64,000 bases of DNA from Stomoxys calcitrans (GCF_963082655.1 NC_081552.1:97267592-97331591), one strand, 5' to 3'. Counted from the first letter of the stretch, positions 1 to 11,370 are shown. The notes: generated from the letters alone by a model not told the origin. A program made the numbers and translations.

Positions 1-729
1 GCCATATCGGTCCATGTTTTGATATAACTGCCATTTAAACCGATCTTGGGTCTTGATTTCTTGAGCCTCTAGAGTGCGCAATTTTTATCCGATTGGAATG
101 AAATTTTGCACGACCTGTTTTGTTATAATATCCAACAACTTTGCCAAGTATGGTTCAAATCGGTCAATAACCTGAAATAGCTGCCATATAAACCGATCTT
201 GGGTCTTGACTTCTTGCGCTTCTAGAGGGCGCAATTCTGAAGTATTTTATTCTTACTTTCAACAATTGTGTCAAATAAGGTTCAAATCGGTTCATAACCC
301 TGATATAGCTGCCGTATAAATCAATCTGGGATTTTGACTTCTTGAGCCTCTTGAGGTCGCAATTATTATCCGATTTGCCTGAAATTTTGTACTACGGATC
401 CTCTCATGACCATCAACATACGTGTTTATTATGATCTGAATCGGTCTATAGCCCGATACAGCTTCGATATAAATCGATCTCTCTATTTTACTTCTTGAGC
501 CCCAAAGGGCGCAATTCTTATTCGAATTGGCTGAAATTTTACACAGGTCTCCAACATGCATTTTAATTGTGGTCCAAAACGGACCATACCTTGATATCGC
601 TCTAATAGCAGAGCAAATCTTTTCTTATATCCTTTTTTGCCTAAGAAGAGATGCCGGGAAAAGAACTCGACAGATGCGATCCATGGTGGAGGGGATTCGG
701 CCCGGCCGAACTTAGCACGCTTTTACTTG
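1..729 (+). mobile_element. HL-A element, 3' part (runs in from left)
   Basis: The right end shows the HL-A 3' signature: GGTGGAGG, then the palindrome TTCGGCCCGGCCGAA, then CTTAGCACGC and ACTTG before a T run. To its left are degenerate 153-bp units marked by ATAAACCGATCT and TCTTGACTTCTTGAG. The 5' end lies outside the window. By its hairpin-then-CTTG end the family resembles DINE-1/Helentron elements; assignment is by structure only. Confidence 0.7.
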
Positions 730-792
730 TTTTTTTTTTTTTTTTTGTTTTAATTGGCTATGACAGAATATTTGTTTCACTAGCCGAACGTA

Positions 793-1030
793 TTGGGTTG
801 CTCAAAAAGTAATTGCGGATTTTTCATATAGTCGGCGTTGACAAATTTTTGCAACGGCTTGTGACTCTGTAATTGCATTCTTTCTTCTGTCAGTTATCAG
901 CTGTTACTTCTAGCTTGCTTTAGAAAAAAAGTGTAAAAAAGGTATATTTGATTAAAGTTCATTCTAAGTTTTATTAAAAATGCATTTACTTTCTTTTAAA
1001 AAATCCGCAATTACTTTTTGGGCAACCCAA
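793..1030. mobile_element. mariner-type MITE, 238 bp
   Basis: Terminal inverted repeats start TTGGGTTGC and end GGCAACCCAA, with the match continuing inward through AAAAAGTAATTGCGGATTTTT on both sides, in about 26 bp. TA dinucleotides at 791-792 and 1031-1032 are the expected Tc1/mariner target duplication. No transposase is inside. A second, reversed copy is at 43712-43914. Confidence 0.85.
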
Positions 1031-1033
1031 TAG

Positions 1034-1364
1034 AATAGCGTTCCAAGCGCCTCGATCTTCTGCGCTCATTCTAAAATCTCTGACACCAAGATTCGAGGTG
1101 TCTTCCACAACTTGATCATTCCATTGGGCTTTTGGTTTTCCTGGTTAGCGTGTACCACCGTATTTGCCTTCAAAAGACTTCTTTCCTGGAGCTTCTTCAT
1201 CCATTCTGACAACATGACCTAGCCAACGCAGCCGTTGTATTTTGATGCGTGTAACTATGCTATCGTCGTCATACAGCTCGTGGTTCATACGTCGCCTATA
1301 TTCTCCATTAACGCAAACTGGTCCATATATTGTACGAAGAATCTTTCTCTCAAATACTTCAATA
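1034..1364 (-). pseudogene. non-LTR reverse transcriptase C-terminal relic
   Basis: Read on the minus strand, the sequence gives recognisable C-terminal reverse transcriptase segments: RILRTIYGPVC, then NGEYRRRMNHELY, then RLRWLGHVVRMDEEAP, then GVRDFRMSAEDRGAW. This is the region after the RT thumb in many insect non-LTR elements. A stop interrupts the KYGGTR-PGKPK stretch. No polymerase core is nearby, so it is a 5'-truncated, dead copy. A related fragment lies at 63075-63331 in the same orientation. 1365-1589 beyond it holds nothing I recognise. Confidence 0.65.
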
Positions 1365-1589
1365 TTAATTAGATCAGACTATATAGATAAAGCTGTCATA
1401 TAGACTTAGCTTCCATAATAGAGTCTTAATCCCACAAAAAGAGGATTTATTGCTAGATTTCGCTGAAACTGTTACTTGTATATGAGTTCTCGGGACATGA
1501 ATAAAATACGATAGAGAGCAGCTCCTATTTAGATATAACTAAGGATATAGTTGTGATGTTATAATAAAATAGGATGATTATTATATCCT

Positions 1590-1642
1590 TGGTGTTGGGT
1601 ATCCAAAGTTCGGCACGGCCGAACTTAACACGTTTTTACTTG
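1590..1642 (+). mobile_element. solo HL-B 3' end
   Basis: Only the last 53 bp of an HL-B element remain: GGTGTTGGGTATCC, the hairpin TTCGGCACGGCCGAA with one mismatch, and ACACG...TTTTTACTTG. It abuts the 5' end of the following HL-A copy directly. Confidence 0.65.
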
Positions 1643-1665
1643 TTTATATACCCTCCACCATATGG

Positions 1666-1779
1666 GGTCTTAGTCGAATATTTCGAGGAGTTACAAACAG
1701 TGACAATGACGAAATTAGTATACCCCCATACTAATTTCGTCATTCTGTTTGTAACTCCTCGAAATAATCGACTAAGACC
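1666..1779. repeat. foldback inside an HL-A 5' end
   Basis: The arm starting GGTCTTAGTCGAATATTTCG is followed by its reverse complement ending CGACTAAGACC, with the centre near 1725. Arms are about 55 bp and nearly perfect. The inner part is the normal HL-A motif GACGAAATTAGTATAC, so this is an inverted duplication of the element's own 5' end. Confidence 0.85.
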
Positions 1780-3120
1780 TCGTAAAGTATATATATTCTT
1801 GATCGTCATCACATTTTAAGTCGATCTAGCCATGTCCGTCCATTGGTCCGTCCGTCCGTCCGTCCGTCTGTCTGTCGAAAGCACGCCAAATTTCGAAGAA
1901 GTAAACCCAGCCGCTTGAAATTTAGCACAAATACTTCTTATTTGTGTAGGTCGGTTGGGGTTGTAAATGGGCTATATCGGTCCATGTTTTGGTATAGCTG
2001 CCATAGAAACCTGACTCGGGTCTTGACTTCTTGAGCAACTAGAGGGCACAATTCTAATCCGATTTGGCTGAAATTTTGTATGAGGTATTTTGTTATGACT
2101 TCTAACAACTGTGCTGAGTATGGTTGCAATCGGTCCATAACCTGATATAGCTTCCATATAAACCGATCTCGGGTATTGACTTCTGGAGCCACTAGAGGTC
2201 ACAATTCTTTCTGATTTGGCTGAAATTTTATTATGACTTCCAACAACTGTAATGAGTATGTTTGAAATCAGTCCATAATCTGATATAGCTGCCATATAAA
2301 GCGATCTCGGGACTTGACTTCTTGAGCCACTAGAGGGCACAATTTTCATCCGATTTGGCTGAAACTTTGCACGAGGTGTTTTGTTACTTCCAATAACTGT
2401 GCCAAATATGTTTCAAATCGGTCCATAACCTGATATAGCTACCATATAAACCGATCGGGGATCTTGACTTCTTGAGCCCCAAGAGGGCGTAATTATTATC
2501 CGATTTGGCTGAAATTTTGTACAACCCCTAAAGTCAAAATTCTTATTCGATTTGGCTGAAAATCGGGTCATATGAACACATGAGGTGTGTTGCTATGACT
2601 TTCAACAACTGTGCTAATAATAGTTCAACTCGGTCCATAACCTGATATAGCTACCATATTAACCGATCCGCGGGTTGACTTCTTGAGCCACTAGAGGGTG
2701 CAATTATTGTCGGATTAGTTTAAATTTTGTATGAGGTGTTTTGTAATAACTTTCAACAACTCTGCTAGGAATAGTTCAAATCGGTCCATAACCTGATATA
2801 GCTGCCGTGTAAATCAATATGGGATCTTGACTTCTTGAGTCTCTAAAGGGCGCAAGTATTATCTCTCTCTCTCATGACCTTTAACGTACGTGTCGAATAT
2901 GGCATGAATTGGTTTATAGCCTAATACAGCTCCCCCATAAACCGATCTCCCTATTTTACTTCTTCAGCCCCTAAAGTGCGCAATTCTTACTAGATTTGGC
3001 TGATATAAAGGGTGATTTTTTTGAGGTTAGGATTTTCATGCATTAGTATTTGACAGATCACGTGGGATTTCAGACATGGTGTCAATGAGAAAGATGCTCA
3101 GTATGCTTTGACATTTCATC

Positions 3121-3210
3121 ATGAATAGACTTACTAACGAGCAACGCTTGCAAATCATTGAATTTTATTACCAAAATCAGTGTTCGGTTCGAAATGTGTT
3201 CAAATTTTGA
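3121..3210 (+). pseudogene. mariner-type transposase N-terminus (29 codons, then stop)
   Basis: An ATG opens a peptide starting MNRLTNEQRLQIIEFYYQ, the helix-turn-helix start typical of a widespread insect mariner-like transposase. It stops after 29 codons, where about 500 bp have been lost before the catalytic fragment. The same N-terminus is encoded on the minus strand in the right arm, from about 3501 downward. Confidence 0.75.
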
Positions 3211-3216
3211 CAAATT

Positions 3217-3420
3217 TTGTTCAGCGATGAGGCTCATTTCTGGTTGAATGGCTACGTAAATAAGCAAAATTGCCGCATTTGGAGTGAAGAGCAACCAGAA
3301 GCCGTTCAAGAACTGCCCATGCATCCCGAAAAATGCACTGTTTGGTGTGGTTTGTACGCTGGTGGAATCATTGGACCGTATTTTTTCAAAGATGCTGTTG
3401 GACGCAACGTTACGGTCAAT
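3217..3420 (+). pseudogene. mariner-type transposase catalytic fragment
   Basis: The frame reads FSDEAHFWLNGYVNKQNCRI, then WSEEQPEAVQELPMHPEKC and TVWCGLYAGGIIGPYFF. SDEAHF carries the first catalytic aspartate of the DDE/D family; the second and third acidic residues are absent because the frame runs into the inverted arm near 3425. It cannot encode an active enzyme. Confidence 0.8.
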
Positions 3421-3810
3421 GAACACATTTCGAACCGAACACTGATTTTGGTAATAAAATTCAATGATTTGCAAGCGTTGCTCGTTAGTAAGTATATTCA
3501 TGATGAAATGTCAAAGCATACTGAGCATCTTTCTCTTTGACACCATGTCTGAAATCCCACGTGATCTGTCAAATACTAATGCATGAAAATCCTAACTTCA
3601 AAAAAATCACCCTTTATTACACAATGACTTCTCCTATGGTTTCAATATTCAGTTCAATTATGGTTCGAAATGAATCATAACTTGATATTGTTCCAATAAC
3701 ATAGCAATTCTTTTCTTTTATCTTTGTTTTTTTATTCATGGCAAGAGCTCGACAAATGCGATCCATGGTGGAGGGTATATAAGATTCGGCCCGGCCGAAC
3801 TTTGCACGAC

Positions 3811-3965
3811 CTTCGACAGACTGAGAGAAGGGCGGACATGGCTAAATGGACTTAAAATGACATACTACCAAGAATACACTTTTTGGGGTTTTTGACGCAT
3901 ATTTCGAAGTGTTACAAACAGAATGTCGAAATTAGTATACCCTCATCCTATGGTGGAGGGTATAA
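3811..3965 (-). mobile_element. HL-A 5' end fused to the preceding 3' hairpin
   Basis: GACAGACTGAGAG, GGCGGACATGGCTA, GACGAAATTAGTATACCC and GGTGGAGGGTATAAAA are the normal 5' end in minus orientation. It follows the previous copy's hairpin with no spacer, so two terminal pieces of opposite orientation have been joined. Confidence 0.65.
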
Positions 3966-4172
3966 AAATCAACTAATAGTTTAAAATTTCGTTGACATCT
4001 GGTATTTTGTTCAATTTCGGCCCATCCCTTCTACTTTTAATCGGAGATCAGGCTAAACACAGCAATACAAAACAAGTAAAAGCGTGTTAAGTTCGGCCGG
4101 GCCGAATCTTATATACCCTCCACCATGGATCGCATTTGTCGAGTTCTTTTCCCGGCATCTCTTCTTAGGCAA

Positions 4173-5986
4173 AACAAGTAAAAGCGTGCTAAGTTCGGCC
4201 GGGCCGAATCTTATATACCCTCCACCATGGATCGAATTTGTCGAGTTCTTTTCCCGGCATCTCTTCTTAGGCAAAACAAAAAAGGATATAAGAAAAGAGT
4301 TGCTCTGCTATTAAAACGATATCAAAATATGGTCCGGTTCGGATAACAATTTCAGCCAATTCGTATAAGAATTGCGCCCATTGGGGCTCACGAAGTAAAA
4401 TAGAGAGATCGATTTATATGGGAGCTGTATCGGGCTATAGACCGATTCAGACCATAATAAACACGTATGTTGATGGTCGTGAGAGGATCCGTAGTACAAA
4501 ATTTCAGGCAAATCGGATAATAATTGCGACCTCTAGAGGCTCAAGAAGTCAAGATGCCAGATCGGTTTATATGGCAGCTATATCAGGTTATGAACCGATT
4601 TGAACCTTATTTGACACAGTTGTTGAAAGTAAAAATAAAATACGTCGTGCAAAATTTCAGGCAAATCGGATAGGAATAGCACCCTCTAGAAGCTCAAGAA
4701 GTCAAATCCCCAGATCTGTTTATATGACAGCTATTAGGTTATGGACCGATTTCAACCATACTTGGCACAGTTGTTGGATATCATAACGAAATACTTCGTG
4801 CAAAAATTCATTCAAATCCGATAAGAATTGTGCCCTCTAGAGGCTCAAGAAGTCAAGACCCAAGATCGGTTTATATGGCAGCTATATCAGGTTATGAACC
4901 GATTTGAACCATACTTGGCACAGTTGTTGGGTATCATAACAAAACACGTCGTGCGAAATTCCAATCCAATCGGATAAGAATTGCGCCCTCTAGAGGCTCA
5001 AGAAGTCAAGACCCAAGATCGGTTTATATGGCAGCTATATCAGGTTATGAACCGATTTGAACCATACTTGGCACAGATATTGAACGTCATAACAAAACAC
5101 GTCGTGCAAAATTTCATTCTGATCGGATAAGAATTGCGCACTCTAGAGGCTCAAGAAGTCAAGACCCAAGATCGGTTTATATGGCAGCTATATCAGGTTA
5201 TTTACCGATTTAAACCATACTTAGCACAGTTGTTGGATATAATAACAAAACACGTCGTGCAAAATTTCATTTTAATCGGATAAGAATTGCGCACTCTAGA
5301 GGCTCAAGAAGTCAAGACCCAAGATCGGTTTATATGGCAGCTATATCAGGCTATGAACCGATTTGAACCATACTTGGCACAGTTATTGGATATCATAACA
5401 AAACACGTCGTGCAAAATTTCATTCTGATCGGATAAGAATTGCGCACGCTAGAGGCTCAAGAACTCAAGACCCAAGATCGGTTTATATGGCAGCTATATC
5501 AGGTTATGGACCGATTTGAACCATACTTGACACAGTTGTTGGATATCATAACAAAACACGTCGTGCAAAATTTCATTCCAATCGGATAAGAATTGCGCAC
5601 TCTAGGGGCTCTAGAAGTCAAGACCCAAGATCGGTTTATATGGCAGCTTTATCAAAACATGGACCGATATGGTCCGTTTACAATACCAACCGACCTACAC
5701 TAATAAGAAGTATTTGTGCAAAATTTCAAGCGGCTAGCTTCACTCCTTCGGAAGTTAGCGTGCTTTCGACAGACAGACGGACGGACGGACGGACGGACGG
5801 ACGGACGGGCGCACGGACGGGCGCACGGACGGACGGACAGACGGACGGACATGGCTAGATCGACATAAAATGTGACGACGATCAAGAATATATATACTTT
5901 ATGGGGTCTCAGACGAATATTTCGAGTAGTTACAAACAGAATGACGAAATTAGTATACCCCCCATCTTATGGTGGAGGGTATAAAA
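4173..5986 (-). mobile_element. full-length HL-A element, 1.8 kb
   Basis: Both termini are present: AACAAGTAAAAGCG plus hairpin on the left and GGTGGAGGGTATAAAA on the right. About seven tandem units of 153 bp can be counted from the recurring AGATCGGTTTATATGGCAGC at 4863, 5016, 5169, 5322, 5475 and 5628. A GGAC microsatellite follows at about 5766-5852. Confidence 0.8.
5766..5852. repeat. GGAC microsatellite in HL-A
   Basis: About 20 tetranucleotides of GGAC with GGGC GCAC interruptions, placed between CTTTCGACAGACAG and ATGGCTAGATCGAC. This is the GTCY tract described for mini-me-type elements. Confidence 0.9.
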
Positions 5987-6333
5987 AGGATATAAGAAAA
6001 GATTTACTCTGCTATTAGAGCGAGACCTGGAGACCTGTATAAAATGTCAACCAATTCGAATAAGAATTGCGCTCTTTGTGAGCTCAAAAAGTAAAATAGA
6101 AAGATCGATTTATATGGGTTCTGTATCGGGCTATGGACCGATTCAGACCATAATAAACACGAATGTTGATGGTCACGAAAGAATCCGTCGTACAAAATTT
6201 CAGGCAAATCGGATAATAATTGCGACCTCTAGAGGCACAAGAAGTCAAGATCCCAGATCGGTTTATATGGCAGCTACATCAGGTTATGAACCGACTTGTA
6301 CTTTATTTGACACAGTTGCTGAAAGTAACAATA

Positions 6334-8293
6334 AACAAGTAAAAGCGTGCTAAGTTCGGCCGGGCCGAATCTTATATACCCTCCACCATGGATCGCATTT
6401 GTCGAGTTCTTTTCCCGGCATCTCTTCTTAGGCAAAAAAGGATATAAGAAAAGAGTTGCTCTGCTATTAAAACGATATCAAGATATGGTCCGGTTCGGAC
6501 CACAATTAAATTATATGTTGGAGACCTGTGTAAAATTTCAGCCAATTCGTATAAGAATTGCGCACATTGCGGCTCACGAAGTAAAATAGACAGAACGATT
6601 TATATGGGATCTGTATCGGGCTATAGACCGATTCAGACCATAATAAACACGTTTGTTGATGGTCATGAGAGGATCCGTCGTACAAAATTTCAGGCATATC
6701 GGATAATAATTGCGACTTCTAGGGGTCAAGAAGTCAAGATTCCAGATCGGTTTATATGGCAGCTATATCAGGTTATGAACCGATTTGAACCTTATTTGAC
6801 ATAGTTGTTGAAAGTAAAAATAAAATACGTCATGCAAAATTTCAGCCAAATCGGATAGGAATTGCGCCCTCTAGAAGCTCAAGAAATCAAATCCCCAGAT
6901 CTGTTTATATGACAGCTATATCAGGTTATGGACCGATTTCAACCATACTTGGCACAGTTGTTGGATATCATAACGAAATACTTGGTGCCAAAAATTGATT
7001 CCAATCGGATTAGAATTGCGCACTCTAGAGGCTCAAGAAGTCAAGACCCAAGATCGGTTTATATGGCAGCTATATCAGGTTATAGACCGATTTAAACCAT
7101 ACTCGGCACAGTTGTTGGGTATCATAACAAAACACGTCGTGCGAAATTCCATTTCAATCGGATAAGAATTGCGCCCTCTAGAGGCTCAAGAAGTCGAGAC
7201 CCAAGATCGGTTTATATGGCAGCTATATCAGGTTATGAACCGATTTGAACCATACTTGTCACAGTTGTTGGACATAATAACAAAACATGTCGTGCAAAAT
7301 TTCATTTCAATCGGATAAGAATTGCGCACGCTACAGGCTCAAGAATTCAAGACCCAAGATCGGTTTATATGGCAGCTATATCAGGTTATGGACCGATTTG
7401 AACCATACTTGGCACACTTGTTGGATATAATAACAAAACACGTCGTGCGAAATTCCATTTCAATCGGATAAGAATTGCGCCCTCTAGAGGCTCAAGAAGT
7501 CAAGACCCAAGATCGGTTTATATGGCAGCTATATCAGGTTATAGACCGAATTGAACTGTACTTGGCACAGTTGTGGGATATCATAACAAAATACTACGTG
7601 CCAAAATTCATTTAAATTGGATAAGAATTGCGCCCTCTAGAGGCTCAAGAAGTCAAGACCCAAGATCGGTTTATATGACAGCTATATAAGGTTATGGACC
7701 GATTTAAACCATACTTGGCACAGTTGTTGGATATCGTAACGAAACACGTCGTGCAAAATTTCATTCCAATCGGATAAGAATTGCGCACTCTAGAGGCTCA
7801 AGAAGTCAAGACCCCAGATCGGTTTATATGGCAGCTATATCACGTTATGGACCGATTTGAATCATACTTGGCACAGTTGTTGGATATCATAACAAAACAC
7901 GTCGTGCAAAATTTTATTCCAATCGGATAAGAATTGCGCACTCTAGAGGCTCAAGAAGTCAAGACCCAAGATCGGTTTATATGGCAGCTATATCAAAACA
8001 TGGACCGATATGGCCCATTTACAATACCAACCGACCTACACTAATAAGAAGTATTTGTGCAAAATTTCAAGGCTAGCTTTACTCCTTCGGAAGTTAGCGT
8101 GCTTTCGACAGACAGACGGACGGACGGACGGACGGACGGACGAACGGACGGACGGACATGGCTAGATCGACATAAAATTTCACGACGATCAAGAATATAT
8201 ATACTTTATGGGGTCTCAGACGAATATTTCGAGTAGTTACAATCAGAATGACGAAATTAGTATACCCCCCATCTTATGGTGGAGGGTATAAAA
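6334..8293 (-). mobile_element. full-length HL-A element, 2.0 kb
   Basis: Starts at AACAAGTAAAAGCG inside the outer copy's tandem region and ends GGTGGAGGGTATAAAA. It has more 153-bp units than its neighbours, and a GGAC run at about 8117-8157. 8294-8436 after it is a further diverged unit of the same style without termini. Confidence 0.8.
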
Positions 8294-8436
8294 AGTCAGA
8301 TATGGACCATAAAGAGTGTTGAGGACCCTAACACAAAATCCTGTTCTACATTTTAGCGAAATAGGGTAAGAAATGCGCACAAGACCATATATTGAGAGAT
8401 CGGTCTATATGGCAGCTATAACCAAATATGGTCTGA

Positions 8437-9125
8437 TACGGATTGTATTTGTTGTATTCGGAGCGATGAGGAGACTATTCTAGATATCCGACCCATTGAC
8501 ATACCGATTAAGTGTGAGGCTGCGGCTATGAGACTTAAGGCGATGGGGGAATGGATTGAGGATGAGAGCAGCTCATACCATCGCGGTATAATCAAGACGG
8601 CGATAGGAAACCTGGAAGGAAAGGAAGAGGTTTCCAATCGGATACCTTAGATGAACCTTGAAGTCGAGTGCGAGGTACTGCTGCCAACGGCATAGTCTTG
8701 GATTGACGGAATCCTAGTTTTGCCATATGGAAGATCAATTTACACGGATGGATCAATGCTAGAGGACAGAATGAGCTTGAGGGTTTACATTGAGAACCCA
8801 GTAACTGAGATCTGTTGTAGACTGCCTGACCAAAATATGGTCCTGCAGGCGGAGATCCGGGAGATCACGGAATGCGTGAAGAGGTTTGGTGCTAACGCGA
8901 GGACGTCGAGTATGAACATCTTTACCGACAGTCAAATTGCCATAAGGGCAAAAACAACCAGGACGGTAAGGTCACGAATCGTCTAGCAGTGTAAGAAGGA
9001 GATTAACGCCTTCTCTGAGGATGGCAAAATCCGCACCGTTTAGGTGCCGAGCCATAATGGGGTAAGGGGAAAAGAAAGGGCAGACGATTTGGCGGTGAAG
9101 TCCAGACGACTACAGTCAAATAACT
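8437..9125 (+). pseudogene. non-LTR retrotransposon 3' end with RNase H domain (dead)
   Basis: The frame reads RLKAMGEWIEDESSSYHRG, then IYTDGSMLEDRMSL, QAEIREITECVK, IFTDSQIAIRA and VPSHNG. These keep the ribonuclease H acidic residues (TDGS, the E of AEIREI, TDSQ) and the late histidine. Several in-frame stops break it, for example before MNLEVECE and after RSRIV. An RNase H after the RT is a trait of I, R1, LOA and Tad groups; here the RT is missing. The copy ends where HL-A sequence resumes near 9140. Related copies lie at 26657-27690 and 27600-28800. Confidence 0.75.
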
Positions 9126-9140
9126 TGGTTAACTTGGTTA

Positions 9141-9844
9141 ACGTGTTTTGTTATGATATCCAACAACTGTGTCAAGTATGGTTCAAATCGGTCCATAACC
9201 TGATATAGCTGCCATATAAACCGATCTTGGGCCTTGACTTCTTAAGCCTCTAGGGTGCGCAATTCTAATCCAATGGAATGAAATTTTGCACGACGTGTTT
9301 TGTTATGATATCCAATAACTCTCCCAAGTATGGTTCAAATCGGTCCATAACCTTGTATAGCTGTCATATAAACCGATCTTGGGTCTTGACTTCTTGAGCC
9401 TCTTGAGGGCGCAAATCTTATCCAATATGAATGACGACGTGTTTTGTTATGATGTCCAACATCTGTGCTAAGTATGGTTGAAATCGGTTCATAACCTGAT
9501 ATAGCTGTCATATAAACAGATCTGGGGACTTGACTTCTTCTGTTAATTATGGTCTGAATCGGTCTATAGCCTGATAAAGCTCCCATATAAAACGATCTGT
9601 CCATTTTACTTCTTTAGACCCCAAAGGGCGCAATTCTTATTCGAATTGGCTGACATTTTACACATATAATTTAATTGTGGTCCAAACCGGACCATATCTT
9701 GATATCGCTCTAATAGCAGAGCAAATCATTTCTTATATCCTTTGTTTGCCTAAGAAGAGATGCCGGGAAAAGAACTCGACAAATGCGATCCATGTAGAGG
9801 GGATTTAAAATTCGGCCTGGCCGAAATTATCACGCTTTAACTTG
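9141..9844 (+). mobile_element. HL-A element, 5'-truncated
   Basis: Starts inside a 153-bp unit (ACGTGTTTTGTTATGATATCC), has an internal shortening around 9540, and ends with the hairpin TTCGGCCTGGCCGAA and ACTTG. The hairpin has one mismatch. Confidence 0.7.
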
Positions 9845-9847
9845 TTT

Positions 9848-11370
9848 ATTATACCCACCACCGATGGATGGGGGTATATTCATTTTGTCATTCCGTTTGC
9901 AACACATCGAAATATCCATTTCCGACCCTATAAAGTATATATATTCTTGATCAGCGTAAAAATCTAAGACGATCTAGCCATGTCCGTCCGTCTGTCCGTC
10001 TGTCTGTTGAAATCACGCTACAGTCTTTAAAAATAGAGATATTGAGCTGAAATTTTGCACAGATTCTTTTTTTGTCCATAAGCAGGTTAAGTTCGAAGAT
10101 GGGCTATATCGGACTATATCTTGATATAGCCCCCATATAGACCGATCCGCCGATTTAGGGTCTTAGGCCCATAAAAGTCACATTTATTATCCGATTTTGT
10201 TGAAATTTGGGACAGTGAGTTGTATTAGGCCCTTTGACATGTTTCTTTAATTTGGTGTAGATCGGTTCAGATTTGGATATAGCTGCCATATAGACCGGTC
10301 CTCCGATTTAGGGTCGAAGGCTCATAAAAGCCACATTTATGGTTCGATTTCGCTGAAATTTGGGACAGTGAGTTGTCTTAGGCCCTTTGACATGTTTGTT
10401 TAATTTGGTCCAGATCGGTTCAGATTTGGATATAGCTGCCATATAGACCGATCCTCCGGTTAAGGGTCTTAGGCCCACAAAAGCCACATTTATTATCCGA
10501 TTTTGATGAAATTTGGGACAGTGAATTATGTAAGGGCTATCGACATCCTTCGGTAATTTGGCTCAAATCGGTCGAGATTTGGATATAGCTGCCATATAGA
10601 TCGATCCTCCGTTTTATGGCTTAAGGCCCATAAAAGCCACATTCATATATAGCTGCCATATAGACCGATTTCTTGATTTATGGTTTTGGGCCCATAAAAT
10701 GCTCATTTATTGCCCGATGTCCCCGAAATTTGGAACAGTGAGTTAGGTTAAGCCCCTTGACATACTTCTGCAATATCGCACAGATCGGTCCAGATTTGGA
10801 TATAGCTGCCATATAGACCGATATTTAGGTTTGAGGTTTTGGGGCCATAAAAGACGCATTTTTTGTCCGATGTCGCTGAAATTTGAGACAGTGAGTTTGG
10901 TTAGGCTCTTCGACGTCCTTCTTCAATTTTGCTCAGATCGGTCCAGATTTGAATATAGCTGCCATATAGACCGATCTCTGGATTTAAGGTTTAGGGCCCA
11001 TAAGAGGCATTTATTGTCCGATTTCGCCGAAATTTGGGACAGTGCTTAGTGTTAGGCTCTTCGACATGTTTATGCAACTTGGCCCAAATCGGTCCAGATT
11101 TGGATATAGCTGCCATGTAGACCGATATCTCGATTTAAAGTCTTGGCCCCATAAAAGGCGCATTTATAATCCGATTCCACTGAAATTGGACACAGTGACT
11201 TACGTTCGGCTTTTCGACATCCGTGTCGTATAAAGTTCAGATCGGTATGAGGTATATGAGTATAAGGTATGAAATTTTCACCGAATTTTGATGAAAGGTG
11301 GTTTACATATATACCCGAGGTGGTGGGTATCCAAAGTTCGGTCCGGCCGAACTTAACGCCTTTTTACTTG
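9848..11370 (+). mobile_element. full-length HL-B element, 1.5 kb
   Basis: Begins TTATACCCACCACCGATGG and ends GGTGGTGGGTATCC, hairpin TTCGGTCCGGCCGAA, then CGCCTTTTTACTTG. Units are marked by GCCATATAGACCGATCC at 10284, 10438, 10591, 10808, 10961 and 11112, mostly 151-154 bp apart. CCCTATAAAGTATATATATT, CTTGATCAGCG and GTCCGTCTGTCC near 9930-10010 are mini-me core-like motifs. Confidence 0.8.

Larger units (their letters stand above)
3008..3614. mobile_element. Tc1/mariner-type element rebuilt as a foldback
   Basis: TA duplications at 3006-3007 and 3615-3616 flank ends reading AAGGGTGATTTTTTT and its reverse complement. The two outer ~190-bp arms (about 3008-3199 and 3428-3614) are inverted copies of the same 5' terminus, including the first codons of a transposase on each strand. 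The centre holds a transposase fragment. It interrupts an HL-A copy and so is younger than it. Confidence 0.85.
1646..3810 (+). mobile_element. HL-A element interrupted by a mariner foldback
   Basis: The copy begins at TATATACCCTCCACCAT, carries the GTCC microsatellite at about 1846-1877, diverged 153-bp units, and the hairpin TTCGGCCCGGCCGAA near 3786-3800. A TA-flanked element (3008-3614) splits it. Its first 130 bases contain an extra inverted segment (see 1666-1779). The hairpin end is fused without CTTG to an inverted HL-A 5' end at 3811. Confidence 0.7.
4072..6333 (-). mobile_element. outer HL-A copy split by a nested HL-A copy
   Basis: The left fragment 4072-4172 is a full 3' end (AACAAGTAAAAGCG, hairpin, CCTCCACCATGG) up to TTAGGCAA. 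The right fragment 5987-6333 resumes at AGGATATAAGAAAAG, exactly the next sequence in uninterrupted copies. The element between is complete. The right fragment is itself cut by the next HL-A copy at 6334. Confidence 0.75.

Noticed and set aside
3082..3501. 139-codon minus-strand frame as a complete transposase
   Set aside because: Only its first ~25 residues are transposase; the rest is antisense of the central fragment and the other arm.
4863..5640. Could the regular units be a CRISPR array
   Set aside because: Units are about 153 bp, diverged along their whole length, with no short identical repeats and variable spacers, in a eukaryotic context.
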